Shown: positions 50,801 to 61,139 of the stretch, piece after piece
How the letters are laid out: each line of letters opens with the position of its first letter
How positions within the stretch are numbered: the first letter of the stretch is position 1
Assembly (NCBI RefSeq): GCF_954871325.1
Contig: NC_088778.1
Coordinates: forward strand, 31,570,730-31,634,729
Direction of reading: 5' to 3'
DNA length: 64,000 bases
Source of the DNA: Gordionus sp. m RMFG-2023
Lineage: Eukaryota > Nematomorpha > Gordioida > Chordodea > Parachordodidae
Notes under the pieces: generated by a model
The model's database searches: none
The model's input: the letters and a program-made list of their open reading frames with translations, nothing else
Told to the model about the DNA's origin: nothing
Translations under genes and position numbers: made by a program

Positions 50801-53800
50801 TTCCAACAATACATTCAACACAGAAACAATCCCTATAACTATATCTTCATGCCCAGATAATAACATTAATTCAACCTCTATTGCTGAGGCACAAGAATGG
50901 CTAGAAAAATTTATAAAAGAAAGTCCCCCTCACAATAGCTCGTATTCCAAAAGGTGCTAGAATTATATTTTCACAATTTTTTTTATTTTAATCTCCCTAA
51001 ATAAAAAGCTTAGATAATTGGATTAAGCTATTATCATTTATATATTTAAATCTATTCCAACATCAAAATCAAACTTAACACAAAACATCAAAAAAACATT
51101 AATTCAAATGATACTAGTTATTTTGATATTCCCAAACAACCTCCACATTCTTTCAATAAGCTTTGGCAGATAAAAAAAAGGCCAAGCTTATTGAAAATAA
51201 AATTAACTTATGCAATGTAAATTCAGCTATCAACATAGCCTGTTCAAGTGATACTATGGCCCCCAATAATGATTTAACTCTCATGGCTATGCAATCTAAA
51301 CATCCTCAAGATCTTTCACAAATCATCCTTCCACCATCTAATAATCCCATTCCACTAACCGAGATGGAAATATTGGAAACAATAAAGTCATTCAAAAAAG
51401 ATTCTTCTGGAGGCATCGATGGCTTTCGAGCCACTTATCTCCAAGATATAATTAAACAACTTTACCCCTATATCAAAATATACTTGCACAATTCCCCGTA
51501 TTGCTCAATCATTTCTTTCATAATAATATATCTAATTCCATTCAGCCCATCATTTTTGGAGCTCGTTTAATAACCTTAAATAAAACCAATGGGGACATCA
51601 GGCCTATTGCAATAGGGTCACTCTTCTGGCGAATCATTTCCAAAAAAATTTGCTCCCATATAAAATCTAACCTGTCTAATCTATTACAACTAAACCAGCT
51701 TGGTTTTAATGTTTCTGGAGGATGTGAGGCTGCATCCCACTCGACACGTGTCATACTCCATAATACACATGATCAATGCATTCTCAAAATCGACCTACAT
51801 AATGCCTTCAATTCACTTAGGACATTTTATACCCTCTTTTTGTGAAACTTTCCCAGATTATACAACATACATCGCTGCATGTTACAACCAACCCACCTTT
51901 TTAAAATTTAATGATTCTATCATTCTATCTAAACAGGGCATCCAACAAGGAGACCCTTTAGGTCCAGCATTATTCTGCCAAGGCATTCAATTAATTATAA
52001 AAGTCTTCCAATTGTGATCTTAAATTATATGTATGGTACCTGGACGATGGCACACTAGCAGGCCCTTATAACGAAATCATAAAAGTTCCATCAATTATAA
52101 ATCACTTAACTCCTATTACAGAAGTGTGGATTTTATTCCCCTTCCGAATCTGACTGCCCATCCGAAAATTTTATTTTAGTGGACAAAGCCAACTTTACCC
52201 ATCTAATGCTATATTATATTACATTTTAGAGATGAATTCCTTGCTAAATTTAAGAGAATGAAAAAGTCTGATAATTTTTATTTTATTCACTTTCTTCTAC
52301 CTTTGAGTATCGTGCCCAAACCCTGTCTCCAACGTCTATGAAAATGATAAAATTTTGATGGAATATAACCAGAGATATAAGTAAGAAAGGGATGGGGGGG
52401 ATATCAAAAATCAGCAATTATATTTAAGTAATTTAATGTAAATCATTTTTTAAATTATATACGCCATCTTGCGGAATAAATATTATTGACTTTTATATTT
52501 TATTTTGATTTACAAATATTTTTAATTAGCATTATATTATTTTTCTTCTTCTTTGAAACATAACCTTACTATATGTAACCATTATTTACATTTATTTAAA
52601 TTAAAATAACTATATAAAATTTCTGTTTTATATTAAATAGACTTAGATTGTTAAAAATAATGGCCAGTTTTTTAATTTTGATTTTATACTAAATATACAT
52701 GCTATAAGTTTAACTTAAATTACGCATTCTGTCATATTCTATATAAACTTTTTTTGAATATATTAATTTTTATCTTTGAGATACTTCGTAAAATTTTTAA
52801 AACATACTGTAATTAAATATGAGTTATAATCAGGGATCCTAACCGAACCTGAATTTAACAGTTAAACCGATAAAACCGGTATTTTTTGTCAAACCTGAAC
52901 CGAACCGCTAAAATGCCTCTGAACCGGTTCGAGCCTCATAATTTTATGCTTATAAAATAATATGTAAGTTATGACTAATAGTATATTGCAAAAATTTTAA
53001 TTATATTCAAATTGTTTTAAAAATTATTATCAATCACATTTGATTGATAAACGTCAGTCATAATTTTTTTAAACTTTATATTGCCATTTCACGACATTTT
53101 TTAAATATTTTTAGCTTATAAATTATAATGCCTAGAAAAATATTAAATCTAATATATAAATTATTTACATATATAGTATTATTAATGACACATCAAATGT
53201 GATATCATACTGGCAATGCCAGCTACCCAAGTTAGTGTGGAAAGATGTTTTTCAACAATTAAATTTATATTATCTCCTTATAGATGTAATTTAAGTGAGA
53301 CGAATTTTGAAAATATATTAATTGTGCGGCTTAATAAAAAAATTTTAAGTAATTGTTCATATTAAAATTATTCATTGATATATTTATTTGTTATATTTAT
53401 AAATTAAATATTATTTTATAATGTGCAATTAAAAAAAATGAAGGTTTTTATTTTAATTATGAAGTAAAAAAAAAATTTTCCTTATTATACATAATCCTAA
53501 AGTAGGTTTAAATACAAAAGTGTTCAAACCGGTTTTCAAAGGTTTGAACCGAACCGATATTTTTATTTTTTGCGAACCGAACCTGAACCTTGAACCGGTA
53601 TTTTTATCCGAACCGATATTCGTTTCAGTTTGGATCCCTGGTTATAATATTTTAAATATTTTTTTTTAACATAAATATTGTATATTTTTAAAATATTTAT
53701 AATCAAAATTTATCTCATTAGTAATTAAAATATGATTTTTTAAGAAATAATTTAAGTTTTTTTTTCTTTCAATATTTTGATTAATTGTTATTGTGTTATT

Positions 53801-56017
53801 TTATGAATAACTAAAAATTTGTGTGAGACTTTATCAGGGTTGTTAAATCTAGATAAAAAAATGTGGTATCTGTATCTAGATCCATTTAAAAAGTATCTTT
53901 TAACAACTCTAGACTTTATTAATAATATATTAATAATATAATTTTATTTATAATTTGAATAAATAAAATGGTCAATATTATTTCCAATCAATTTAACTGA
54001 CCTTTTATATAATATTAAATTTAAATACGTAATATTTGTATGACAAATATATTATTCGAATATAACGTTGAATATTATAACCTTTTAAAATATATAAAAT
54101 ATAACATTAATTAATAAGAAATTATTATAAAACAGTATTTTATTAAAAGTGGTCGGTCAGTACTTGATTTTTATATAATGTTAGTTATTAATGGTAGAAT
54201 TATATGATTTTTCCCTTAATTATTAGCAAGTATTATTTATTATAAAAGCTAATTAATAACTAATATAATATAAAAATAAACTTGTTAATTTAGCTAAGAA
54301 TAGTTTTGTCATGAATTTAAGATTATATCTTATCTAATTAACTGTTGTATGATTGAGATGTGTATAATGTTACATTTATCATCATTAAAAATATTAAAAT
54401 AAAAAATTCTTCCTACGCATTTTTATTCTCCTTTTTTATCAATTAAATTTATATCTAAAGTAAATTTTCTTACCCTCTTCTGTATCATGTGTATATGATT
54501 GTTCCCAGGAAATGGTTAAGAATTTTTAAAGATTATTTTCTTTAACCTAGGTATATGTTTGATTTTTTTAAAACTTTTTCATTTCATTACAGTTGAGGTT
54601 ACTTAAATCCTTTTTCAAAGGTTGGTGTTAAAAAAAATTTAAAATCCCCAAATATATAAAAAAAACTGGAAAATTATTTATTCAAATTATTTTAAAACTG
54701 ACTATTTATTTTAAATATTGCCCAAATCTATAAAAAAAACATGGAATTTAATTAATTGCTAAAATACCTATCATATGTTTTTTATACTGCCCACCATTTT
54801 ATGTTTGAAAAAAAAAACATTGCTTTTTTAAAGATTTGGTTATCTGCATACAATTTTTGTCAGTTATGGACGTTTGCAATTTATAAATACTTTATACATT
54901 AATATCTTTGATCGCGTGTTTTATTTTTGTCTGTTATGAGAGTCAGATGTTTTGGATTTCAGCTATCCTGATCAGGATATTTATTTTAAAGAATATTTTT
55001 ATAAGTCCTATGAAAATGATCTCATTATTATTAATATGCTAAATCCGATGATTTTATAATTAAGGATCTCATATATATAATATTGGCGAGGAAAGGGGAA
55101 AAGATTTCTTCCAGAAGAGAAGAGATTTGCCCAAGATCAATTTAATTTTAAAAAAATTTAACGGGAACCAACGACCAATGAATTAGACTCCTAAATAGGC
55201 ATATAAAAATTAAATATTTGTACATCTTCTAAATTATATAATATGTATTACTTTTTTTACCGGAGAAAAGTTTAAAAGAAATGGTAAAAAGAGCTGGCAA
55301 AAAGAGTTACACCTTCATATTCGGTAAACTGAATCCGAATAAGTTGGCTAATTACGGTGAAGTAGATGTTTTCGTTCTCCTTTCGTGTCCTGAAACTTGC
55401 ATGATGCCACTAGAAAAATCGAAGAATTTTCACAAACCTATATTGACCGCATGGGAAATGGAATTAGCTTGCACCGATCCTGGCGGAATGGGCGGTCATT
55501 CCTTTGAAACGGTGGATTTAGATTTCATTAACACGCTCTCTTTAGCTGAGCCGCAAGTTCGTGAAACTGGTGCCCTAGCGGTTGGATCTCAAGATACCAA
55601 TTTATCGAGTAATTATAATATTTGATTAGTATCATTGTTTTCAATAAAATAATGTCTTTTTTATTAACCTCTAATTTATTTAATGCTAAAAACTTTTCAA
55701 CAATAAATACAATTTATAAATTATAGATCAAGAAATTACGAACGATTCTTCAACTATGCTAACTAATAAAATGGATAATTTAGCATTGATCCCCAAGGAA
55801 AATTTAGATATCAGTATCGTCACCAGCTGTAAGTTTCTATACCCTTTAATCGGTTTATTATATTTAAAAAAATTTAATATTAATAGATGACTACTTATGC
55901 CAATTGAGTTGGAAAGGATTGGTATATGCCGAGGATTTAGAGTCGCCAACACACCCAGCTCTTATTTCGATTGGTCGCTCGGGCAATGCCAGTCATTATA
56001 TATCTGAACCGTCATAA
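44893..56017 (+). CDS. DPH2: Diphthamide biosynthesis protein 2, seven exons
   Basis: DPH2 partners DPH1 in the cytosolic [4Fe-4S] complex that makes the first C-C bond of diphthamide on elongation factor 2. Exons 44893-44970, 45013-45125, 45213-45571, 45704-46472, 55271-55608, 55727-55828 and 55887-56017 are all GT-AG and phase-consistent: 629 residues. Seen: YFEIEFIINWI before KRVALQFPDE (25-34), DTSYGNCCVDLIASQH (59-74), HFGPAC (82-87), YFYIEKGRQAKIVGIIIGTL (ending in exon 4), AGKKSYTFIFGKLNPNKLAN (448-467), VDVFVLLSCPE (471-481) and the C-terminal SWKGLVYAEDLE. Cys65/66, Cys87 and Cys479 occupy the family's cluster-cysteine positions. Longer than human (489) mainly through an Asn/Ser-rich insert in exon 4. 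Intron 4 is 8798 bases and full of transposons; others are 42-132. Start is tentative: the frame stays open upstream. Confidence 0.95.
46593..46798. mobile_element. Family A MITE in DPH2 intron 4, old copy
   Basis: CAATTGTTAAAAAGCCTTAT at the left, CCAGCTTTTTAACAAAAC at the right, TGTAAGCCTCGAGATTTGG core. Confidence 0.6.
47889..48103. mobile_element. Inverted-repeat MITE (GGGTCGTTCCACGTCAAATC ends)
   Basis: 215 bp in DPH2 intron 4. Left end GGGTCGTTCCACGTCAAATC, right end GATTTGTCATGGAATTACCC (imperfect inverted copies). Both flanks carry ATGT. Interior non-coding. One copy here. Confidence 0.65.
48177..49022 (-). mobile_element. Non-autonomous hAT element with transposase C-terminus, copy 1
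   Basis: 846 bp in DPH2 intron 4, ends CAGGGATCTAAACCGAA and TTCGGTTTGGATCCCTG, flanked by CTTAGGCC at 48169-48176 and 49023-49030 (exact). Subterminal GGTTCGG/CCGAACC arrays. On the minus strand around 48600-48490 it keeps a hAT dimerisation-domain remnant (PATQVSVKRCFSTIKFIL). Catalytic part absent. Confidence 0.92.
49402..49830 (+). repeat. Direct repeat, copy 1
   Basis: AAAAGTCTGATAATTTTTAT at the start, CTACCTTTGAGTATC, AATATAACCAGAGATGTAA, a G run, then GCCATCTTGCGGGATAAATA. It matches 52262-52590 in the same direction. Flanks the LINE copy at 50640-52260. Confidence 0.7.
50640..52260 (+). mobile_element. LINE of the GFNVSGG-type RT family, copy 2, decayed
   Basis: In DPH2 intron 4, same direction as the gene. 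Starts with a C-x2-C segment (CPTCNNNVSPFHQ, 50665), then SDTMAPNNDLTLMAMQSKHP, DSSGGIDGFRATYLQDII (51390), FGARLITLNKTNGDIRPIAI (51555), QLGFNVSGGCEAASHSTRVI (51695), ILKIDLHNAFNS and IQQGDPLGPALFCQG (51930), then a YVWYLDDGT-like site near 52030. Frame changes and stops make it dead; the C-terminal part is missing. Orthologous in order to 33626-31390. Confidence 0.85.
52262..52590 (+). repeat. Direct repeat, copy 2
   Basis: AAAAGTCTGATAATTTTTAT start, TACCTTTGAGTATCGTGCC, AATATAACCAGAGATATAAG, a G run, GCCATCTTGCGGAATAAATA; partner of 49402-49830. Not found beside the other LINE copy, so probably not its 3' tail. Confidence 0.7.
52831..53640 (+). mobile_element. Non-autonomous hAT element with transposase C-terminus, copy 2
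   Basis: 810 bp in DPH2 intron 4, ends CAGGGATCCTAACCGAACC and TTTGGATCCCTG, flanked by GTTATAAT at 52823-52830 and 53641-53648 (exact). Around 53215-53340 the plus strand reads AMPATQVSVERCFSTIKF and then LSPYRCNLSETNFENILIV, a clean hAT dimerisation domain. Opposite orientation to 48177-49022. Confidence 0.93.
53835..53911. mobile_element. 77-bp hAT-like MITE with exact 8-bp target duplication
   Basis: Ends CAGGGTTGTTAAATC and TTTTAACAACTCTA, flanked by GACTTTAT at 53827-53834 and 53912-53919. Interior has GTATCTGTATCTAGATCC as in the 164-bp copy at 11420. Confidence 0.9.
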
Positions 56018-56651
56018 GTTTTATTTTCAATATTTTTACAAAATACAAAAATGATTTATGAGATAAGATTTAAGGTAAATCATGGTTCAAAGATTGAAAT
56101 CATGACTCGGAATACAATTTTTGTTTTTAAATATTCGAAAAATATTAAGAAACTTCCCTTATGGGAAGGAAGGAATTTTAACATTTGTTAAATGACAAAT
56201 ATATTTTACCTTGATTTGAATTAAATATGTAATTGAAACATAATTCACTTATGTTATATAGTTTTAATTTTATATATTCACATTAGAGGCCTACAACAAA
56301 CAATTCAAAAGCACGATTGCCCATTATTTAAATTTTTCTTTAATACTCCTACATATAGACCGGACATTGAAAATTTTTTTACTCTGGCCCGAGTCTAGCT
56401 GTTAGATGTGGCAGACCCGATAAATAAATGTTGGAAATATTTCATTATATAAATTTTCTATCACCTTTTTTTCGACATAATGCAAAATTTTTTATATAAT
56501 GAACAATCGCTTTTAAATTCGATTGTATTTCAACTTTACCCTTGTATATTTTAAACTGAATAAAATTTATACAAATTAAATAAAAACTTTATAATAACGA
56601 TTGATTAGATTATGGGGGCTAAATATACTTATATTTAAGGTAGGCAATATG

Positions 56652-56986
56652 CAATGACATCTAATAATAATATCTAGACTGACGATGTATTTATAATAAT
56701 GCATTTGAAAGCTTCGTTGAATGCAAATCTCTGGACCCGCCATTTTGGTAACCCATATAGTAATAATTCTCAGGTTAAAAACTACTATTAAATTGATAAC
56801 TTGCTTCCTTATTATCTCAATGATCAGGCAATTCTTTAATAAAGATTGCGGCAGGCATAGGAGTATAAATTGACCTCTCGTTTAAAATTTTTATAATAAT
56901 ATGGGTAATCCAAATGTCCCCAGCTGTTCATTGATATACACTTTTAATGAATGCATCGTCAGTCTAGGTATTATTATATGTCATTG
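56652..56986. mobile_element. Family B MITE with exact 8-bp target duplication
   Basis: 335 bp, ends CAATGACATC and TATGTCATTG, flanked by GCAATATG at 56644-56651 and 56987-56994. Inner GACTGACGATGTAT and ATGCATCGTCAGTC are mirrored. Confidence 0.88.
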
Positions 56987-57979
56987 GCAATATGTTAATA
57001 AATACACATAATTTTTATTTTTTTCTTAGACATCATGATATTTAATCAAATTATAAAAAAATTTTTAGTCAAGTTGGATCTGAAAATGTGTGCTCTAGTC
57101 GGGCTCAGGCAAAAAAATTTAAAATTCTGGTTGGGGCCGTGAAAAAAATCATCTTGCAGACCTCTACCTGCATATACATGTATTTTTAAATGGCCACTAT
57201 AAAGTGATTCTTAGGAAATTATAGCTTCTAACCAATATGTTTAAGATTAACAAATAAAAAATTTTCTAGATTAAGAAAATTTCAGACTTGAACAAAAATT
57301 TAATTAAAAAAAGTCATTATTATGTTGAAAGAAAATTTTAAAAACTATTATATTAGTATCATTTTTGAATTTATAAAATTAATTGAAGTAGCTCAATCAT
57401 CCACAATCATGCTCTGTTTCCGATTGTAAATACTTTATTAGAATTTTAATTACGCAACTGCAGGTGACAATGGAATGATCAATGCAACGATATAAATAGT
57501 TGTGCAATAATTAATGTATATATATATATAAATTTACTTATTGTATTAGTATAAACATATTCAATAAAAATTTATCTATTAAAAATGTAATAATTTTAAA
57601 CAACTAATCAAAATCGTTTATATATAAAAAATAACGATTTTTTAAAAAATGGAGTCACACTATTACATGAAAATCGCATGACATCATCTTGCTTACAAAA
57701 TACATAACGTTAAATTATATAGCTATATCGTTTAGCGATGTAGTACGCATCGCATGAGTGACACCTAGGAGGTCTTACATAAATGCATAACTTAAAATCC
57801 CTGAGTTATAATATGTTGGAATTTTTTATTATATAAGACTTGGATTTATCATTCTTTAAATAATTATAAAATTAGCTAGCTATTTCCAGATAAATATGAA
57901 AGTTTTTTATAAGTCGATTGGTACCAAATCCTTAATGGGTTGGAAATTTTCATATTGCACCAATGGATTATTTAACTAA

Positions 57980-58268
57980 GGCCTCATTTATAGTAAACAC
58001 TTCAAGCATTGCGTTATTTAACGCAACATTATTACAACCAATTAAATTTTAAAAACTAATTTAAGATAAAGCTAAAATGGAGATAATTATAAAAAATTCA
58101 TATACCTTTTTAATTGAATTCGTTATTATTTTTATAATCGTATTGCATACTTTTTTTTATCAACGCATCACAACATATGTTTTTCAAATTTTATTAGCTT
58201 AATTTTATAATAATGCTGCGTTAAATGACGCAACGCTTGAACATTACGTGTTTACTACAAATGAGGCC
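57980..58268. mobile_element. Harbinger-like MITE with TAA target duplication
   Basis: 289 bp, ends GGCCTCATTTATAGTAAACAC and its complement (one difference), flanked by TAA at 57977-57979 and 58269-58271. Inner GCGTTATTTAACGCAAC and TGCGTTAAATGACGCAACGC. A TWA target and GGCC-type ends fit PIF/Harbinger. Confidence 0.8.
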
Positions 58269-58650
58269 TAACCCTGAAATTGGATTGTCTGCTTTTTGAA
58301 CTGGCAAATTTTCATTTTATGATCTAAAACATTGAACAATGAAATGTTACACTTATTAATTGAATAGGTTATTTTGTCTCCTGCATGTTGAGATATTTTT
58401 TTAAGTGTACATTAGATTAAAATGGAGTTAGGGCTTAAATTTTTAACATAAATTCCCAACCCAAATAAGTTTTAGTATTATAATGCTATGGTCATTTAGA
58501 TGATTCATAAAAAAATTTGAATAAAATAACAAGTATATAAATAAGAGACATTATCATTCATTAATATTTAAGTATGATAGAGTCTCAGACAATGAGATCA
58601 ATTATTGCACTTTTTCTAAATTTGGTATATCTCCAAGAGTGACAAAAGAT

Positions 58651-59985
58651 TTATGCATTATTTCGGGATTTAAGATCCTGCTTGACCCTTTTTTGCAAGA
58701 AGTAATGTTGAGTTTCGATTGTTATGAATAGCCAATTAAGACCAGCATATAATCTTTCATTGGATTGTCTGAGTGTCTCATTAGGATATTCATGAGCAAT
58801 TTCATTGGTCACTTTTTTTGAGAATATTATAGGATTTTGAACTTTTTTAATTTGTTCTAAATGCTGGTCAATAGCTCCTATTTTGTGGTGCCTTCTAATT
58901 TGTACTTTACTTATGAAGTTTGCTGGTTTTGTTTTTATGTCATTTATTTCAAAAGGATTTTGTTTGAATACATTATTTATGCCTCCATTTTTAGGAACTT
59001 CAGGGGTTAAGTTAGAGCAACAAGGTTCTATCTTTGAAAATATTTCACTAAATGGATTTAATATATCAGGATAATTAATAGAATCTTTGTGACCATATTT
59101 TAGAATATCAGATTTGTCTGCAATATTTGAGTCCTCCATTTTTGGCTCAATAATATAACCTTCAATGCTCTCGCTCTCATAACTTGGATTTATTGCACTT
59201 ATGTGAATTTTTGCATTTGGTTGATGGTTTTTCCCATTTAAAAATGAATGTACCATATCTGTAAGTGTGGGTTTTGGCATGTTAAGTAATGGAATGCAGG
59301 ATATGTTGTCCTTTATAATAAATCATTAAATGAAACTAAGAAATAAATTTTACATAATATATAAATGTGGAATGTTCAACTGCTAATTCAGGAATATTCA
59401 AATATTGACAAATCTCCAATCCAGATATTGATTCTTTTATATCCTTTTTATTTGCAAAGCTGTAATGTAAATTATTTTATTAAATATAAAAAATCAAATT
59501 AAATTACATTAGAAATGGTTTCCCATTTAAAAATTTATTTGATAATAATTTTGGTATTATGTCTTTATCTTCTTCTATTTTTTTACCTTCTGTTGAATCT
59601 ATCATATAAATAATGCCATACACCTTAATAAATGTTTCCATAATAAATTTATAAAATATTAATTATACTTCAGCGTAATAATTTTCCCACATGCTTCTTA
59701 TGCATTTTGAACCACCAACTTCATAAATAGTAACTATTAATTTATTATTCCATTCAAATTTTTTATAAGAAAATCCAATTGTAGGGATGGTATTTATAGT
59801 TTCTTCTAAATGAATTTAATTAAATAATAATATCTAAAAAATTTATACTATTAGATATATTATATATTAGTGAGGTTTTCCCAGAATTATCAAGTCCCAG
59901 TAGCAATATACTGATTTTTCTTTATAATAATAAGTTTAATTTTTATAGGTAAATTTTACTTTCTGGTCCACCTGCATAAATTCAT
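58651..59985 (-). CDS. ARL13B: ARL13B-like ciliary small GTPase, six exons
   Basis: ARL13B is an atypical Arf-family GTPase of the ciliary membrane that acts as an exchange factor for ARL3 in lipidated-cargo release. Exons 59985-59972, 59919-59849, 59805-59669, 59623-59508, 59459-59354 and 59310-58651; introns 43-52 bases; all phases fit, 367 residues. Seen: MNLC start (possible palmitoyl Cys4), P-loop GLDNSGKT (13-20), IPTIGFS (35-41, switch I Thr37), YEVGGSKCIRSMWENYYAE (56-74; no catalytic Gln, as in ARL13B), NGKPFLIFANKKD (NKxD 116-119), AVEHST, then GLNWLFITIE (338-347), matching the last G-domain helix. Odd: about 170 extra residues lie between NKKD and that helix, the G5 motif is unclear, and the protein ends shortly after, without the long coiled-coil/proline tail and RVxP of vertebrates. 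ARL13A cannot be excluded. A stop 9 bases upstream supports this ATG. Confidence 0.9.
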
Positions 59986-60544
59986 AAAAGGTAATCATTT
60001 ATAATATACACACTAGGTAAATACAAATATTTTATGGTATATAAAAGCAATTCTATTCTATTCAACATTTTTTAAAATTGCTATAATTAGATTTTCATTT
60101 TATTAATTTATATTAATATATATACAAATACAGAAACATAATTAGTTATAGATCTCAAAATTAAAAAGTATACAAATTGCTCAATTCTTATACATATAAA
60201 AAAAAGAATAGTTTCGGTTATTTATGATTCATAAATATTATTAAAATTAGCTAATTTTCTACTTATTGCACCATTCATTGGTATTAGGCCTGCTAAAGTT
60301 TTCTAAGAATAATCAATGTTACGAGTTAAATTTTATTTAATTTATTTTTTAAAAATTTTTACATCTTCTAAAACTAAAAATGTAATGCTTATATAGCATG
60401 TTACAAACAAAAAATCAATTTACATATTAATATAATAATTTATATAAAAAAACCAATTTTCACAATTTATTTAAAAAAATCAATTTATATAAACACAAAA
60501 AAAAACAATATAAAGGTTAGTATTAATCGGTCATATCAATATTA

Positions 60545-60960
60545 GTGGCGTAGCTATGAATTTTCCTTAGAGGTGGTCCATACATATAAAATCCTGGGGG
60601 CTTCGCCCTCAGACCTACTTTAATGGGCCTTCGGCCCTTTTGCCCAGCTTTCAGCCGGGTTTATCTTAAAAATTATAACCACATCTTCGACAATATATAA
60701 TAAATATTTTTTTTTAAATGCATGAATAATATGTTATTATAATTTAGTAGAATATTCTCAATGACTATAATAATACTACCCAGAATAATTTCAATAGTAA
60801 TATGATATCCTTTCACAAACATCATAACCAGAAAAATATAAATATTAATGGTATTTATTTGATACAAAGTCACTTTTAAGTCTTTTGAACGTATAATCTT
60901 AAAAAAAAATTTGCTCTGGGAGGGGTCCAAACCCGAAAACCACCCCCGTAGCTACGCCAC
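60545..60960. mobile_element. Inverted-repeat MITE (GTGGCGTAGCTA ends)
   Basis: 416 bp between ARL13B and the gypsy element. Ends GTGGCGTAGCTATG and CGTAGCTACGCCAC, flanked by TTA on both sides (TWA-type target). Interior has CTTCGCCCTCAGACC, GGGCCTTCGGCCC and AAAGCTGGG/CAGCTTT-like GC-rich hairpins; a related CCCGGTCGAAGGCCGGG occurs at 43353. Confidence 0.72.
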
Positions 60961-61139
60961 TTATTCCACCCCTTAAAAAATGATCTCCACTCAGGTTTTT
61001 CTTGCATGTGTATCTTATCGTGCAGTCAACGTTTCTTGATAGTTATATTGTCATCATTAGTATATTTCATCAACCTTTGTGAAAGTTTATTTTTAAGAAA
61101 AATATTTTATAATATATATATATATTAAGTCTTTATTTC

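Larger units (their letters stand above)
56018..58650. other. Convergent intergenic region between DPH2 and ARL13B
   Basis: No gene. Holds two bounded MITEs (56652-56986, 57980-58268) and a decayed hAT-like patch around 57060-57175 (GTCGGGCTCAGGC, TTGCAGACCTC). A GCGATGTAGTACGCATCGC patch at about 57735 may be another old element end. No obvious strong poly(A) signal directly after the DPH2 stop. Confidence 0.55.

Noticed and set aside
52262-52590. 3' untranslated tail of the LINE copy
   Set aside because: The same unit lies upstream of the LINE at 49402 and is absent next to the other copy of this LINE.
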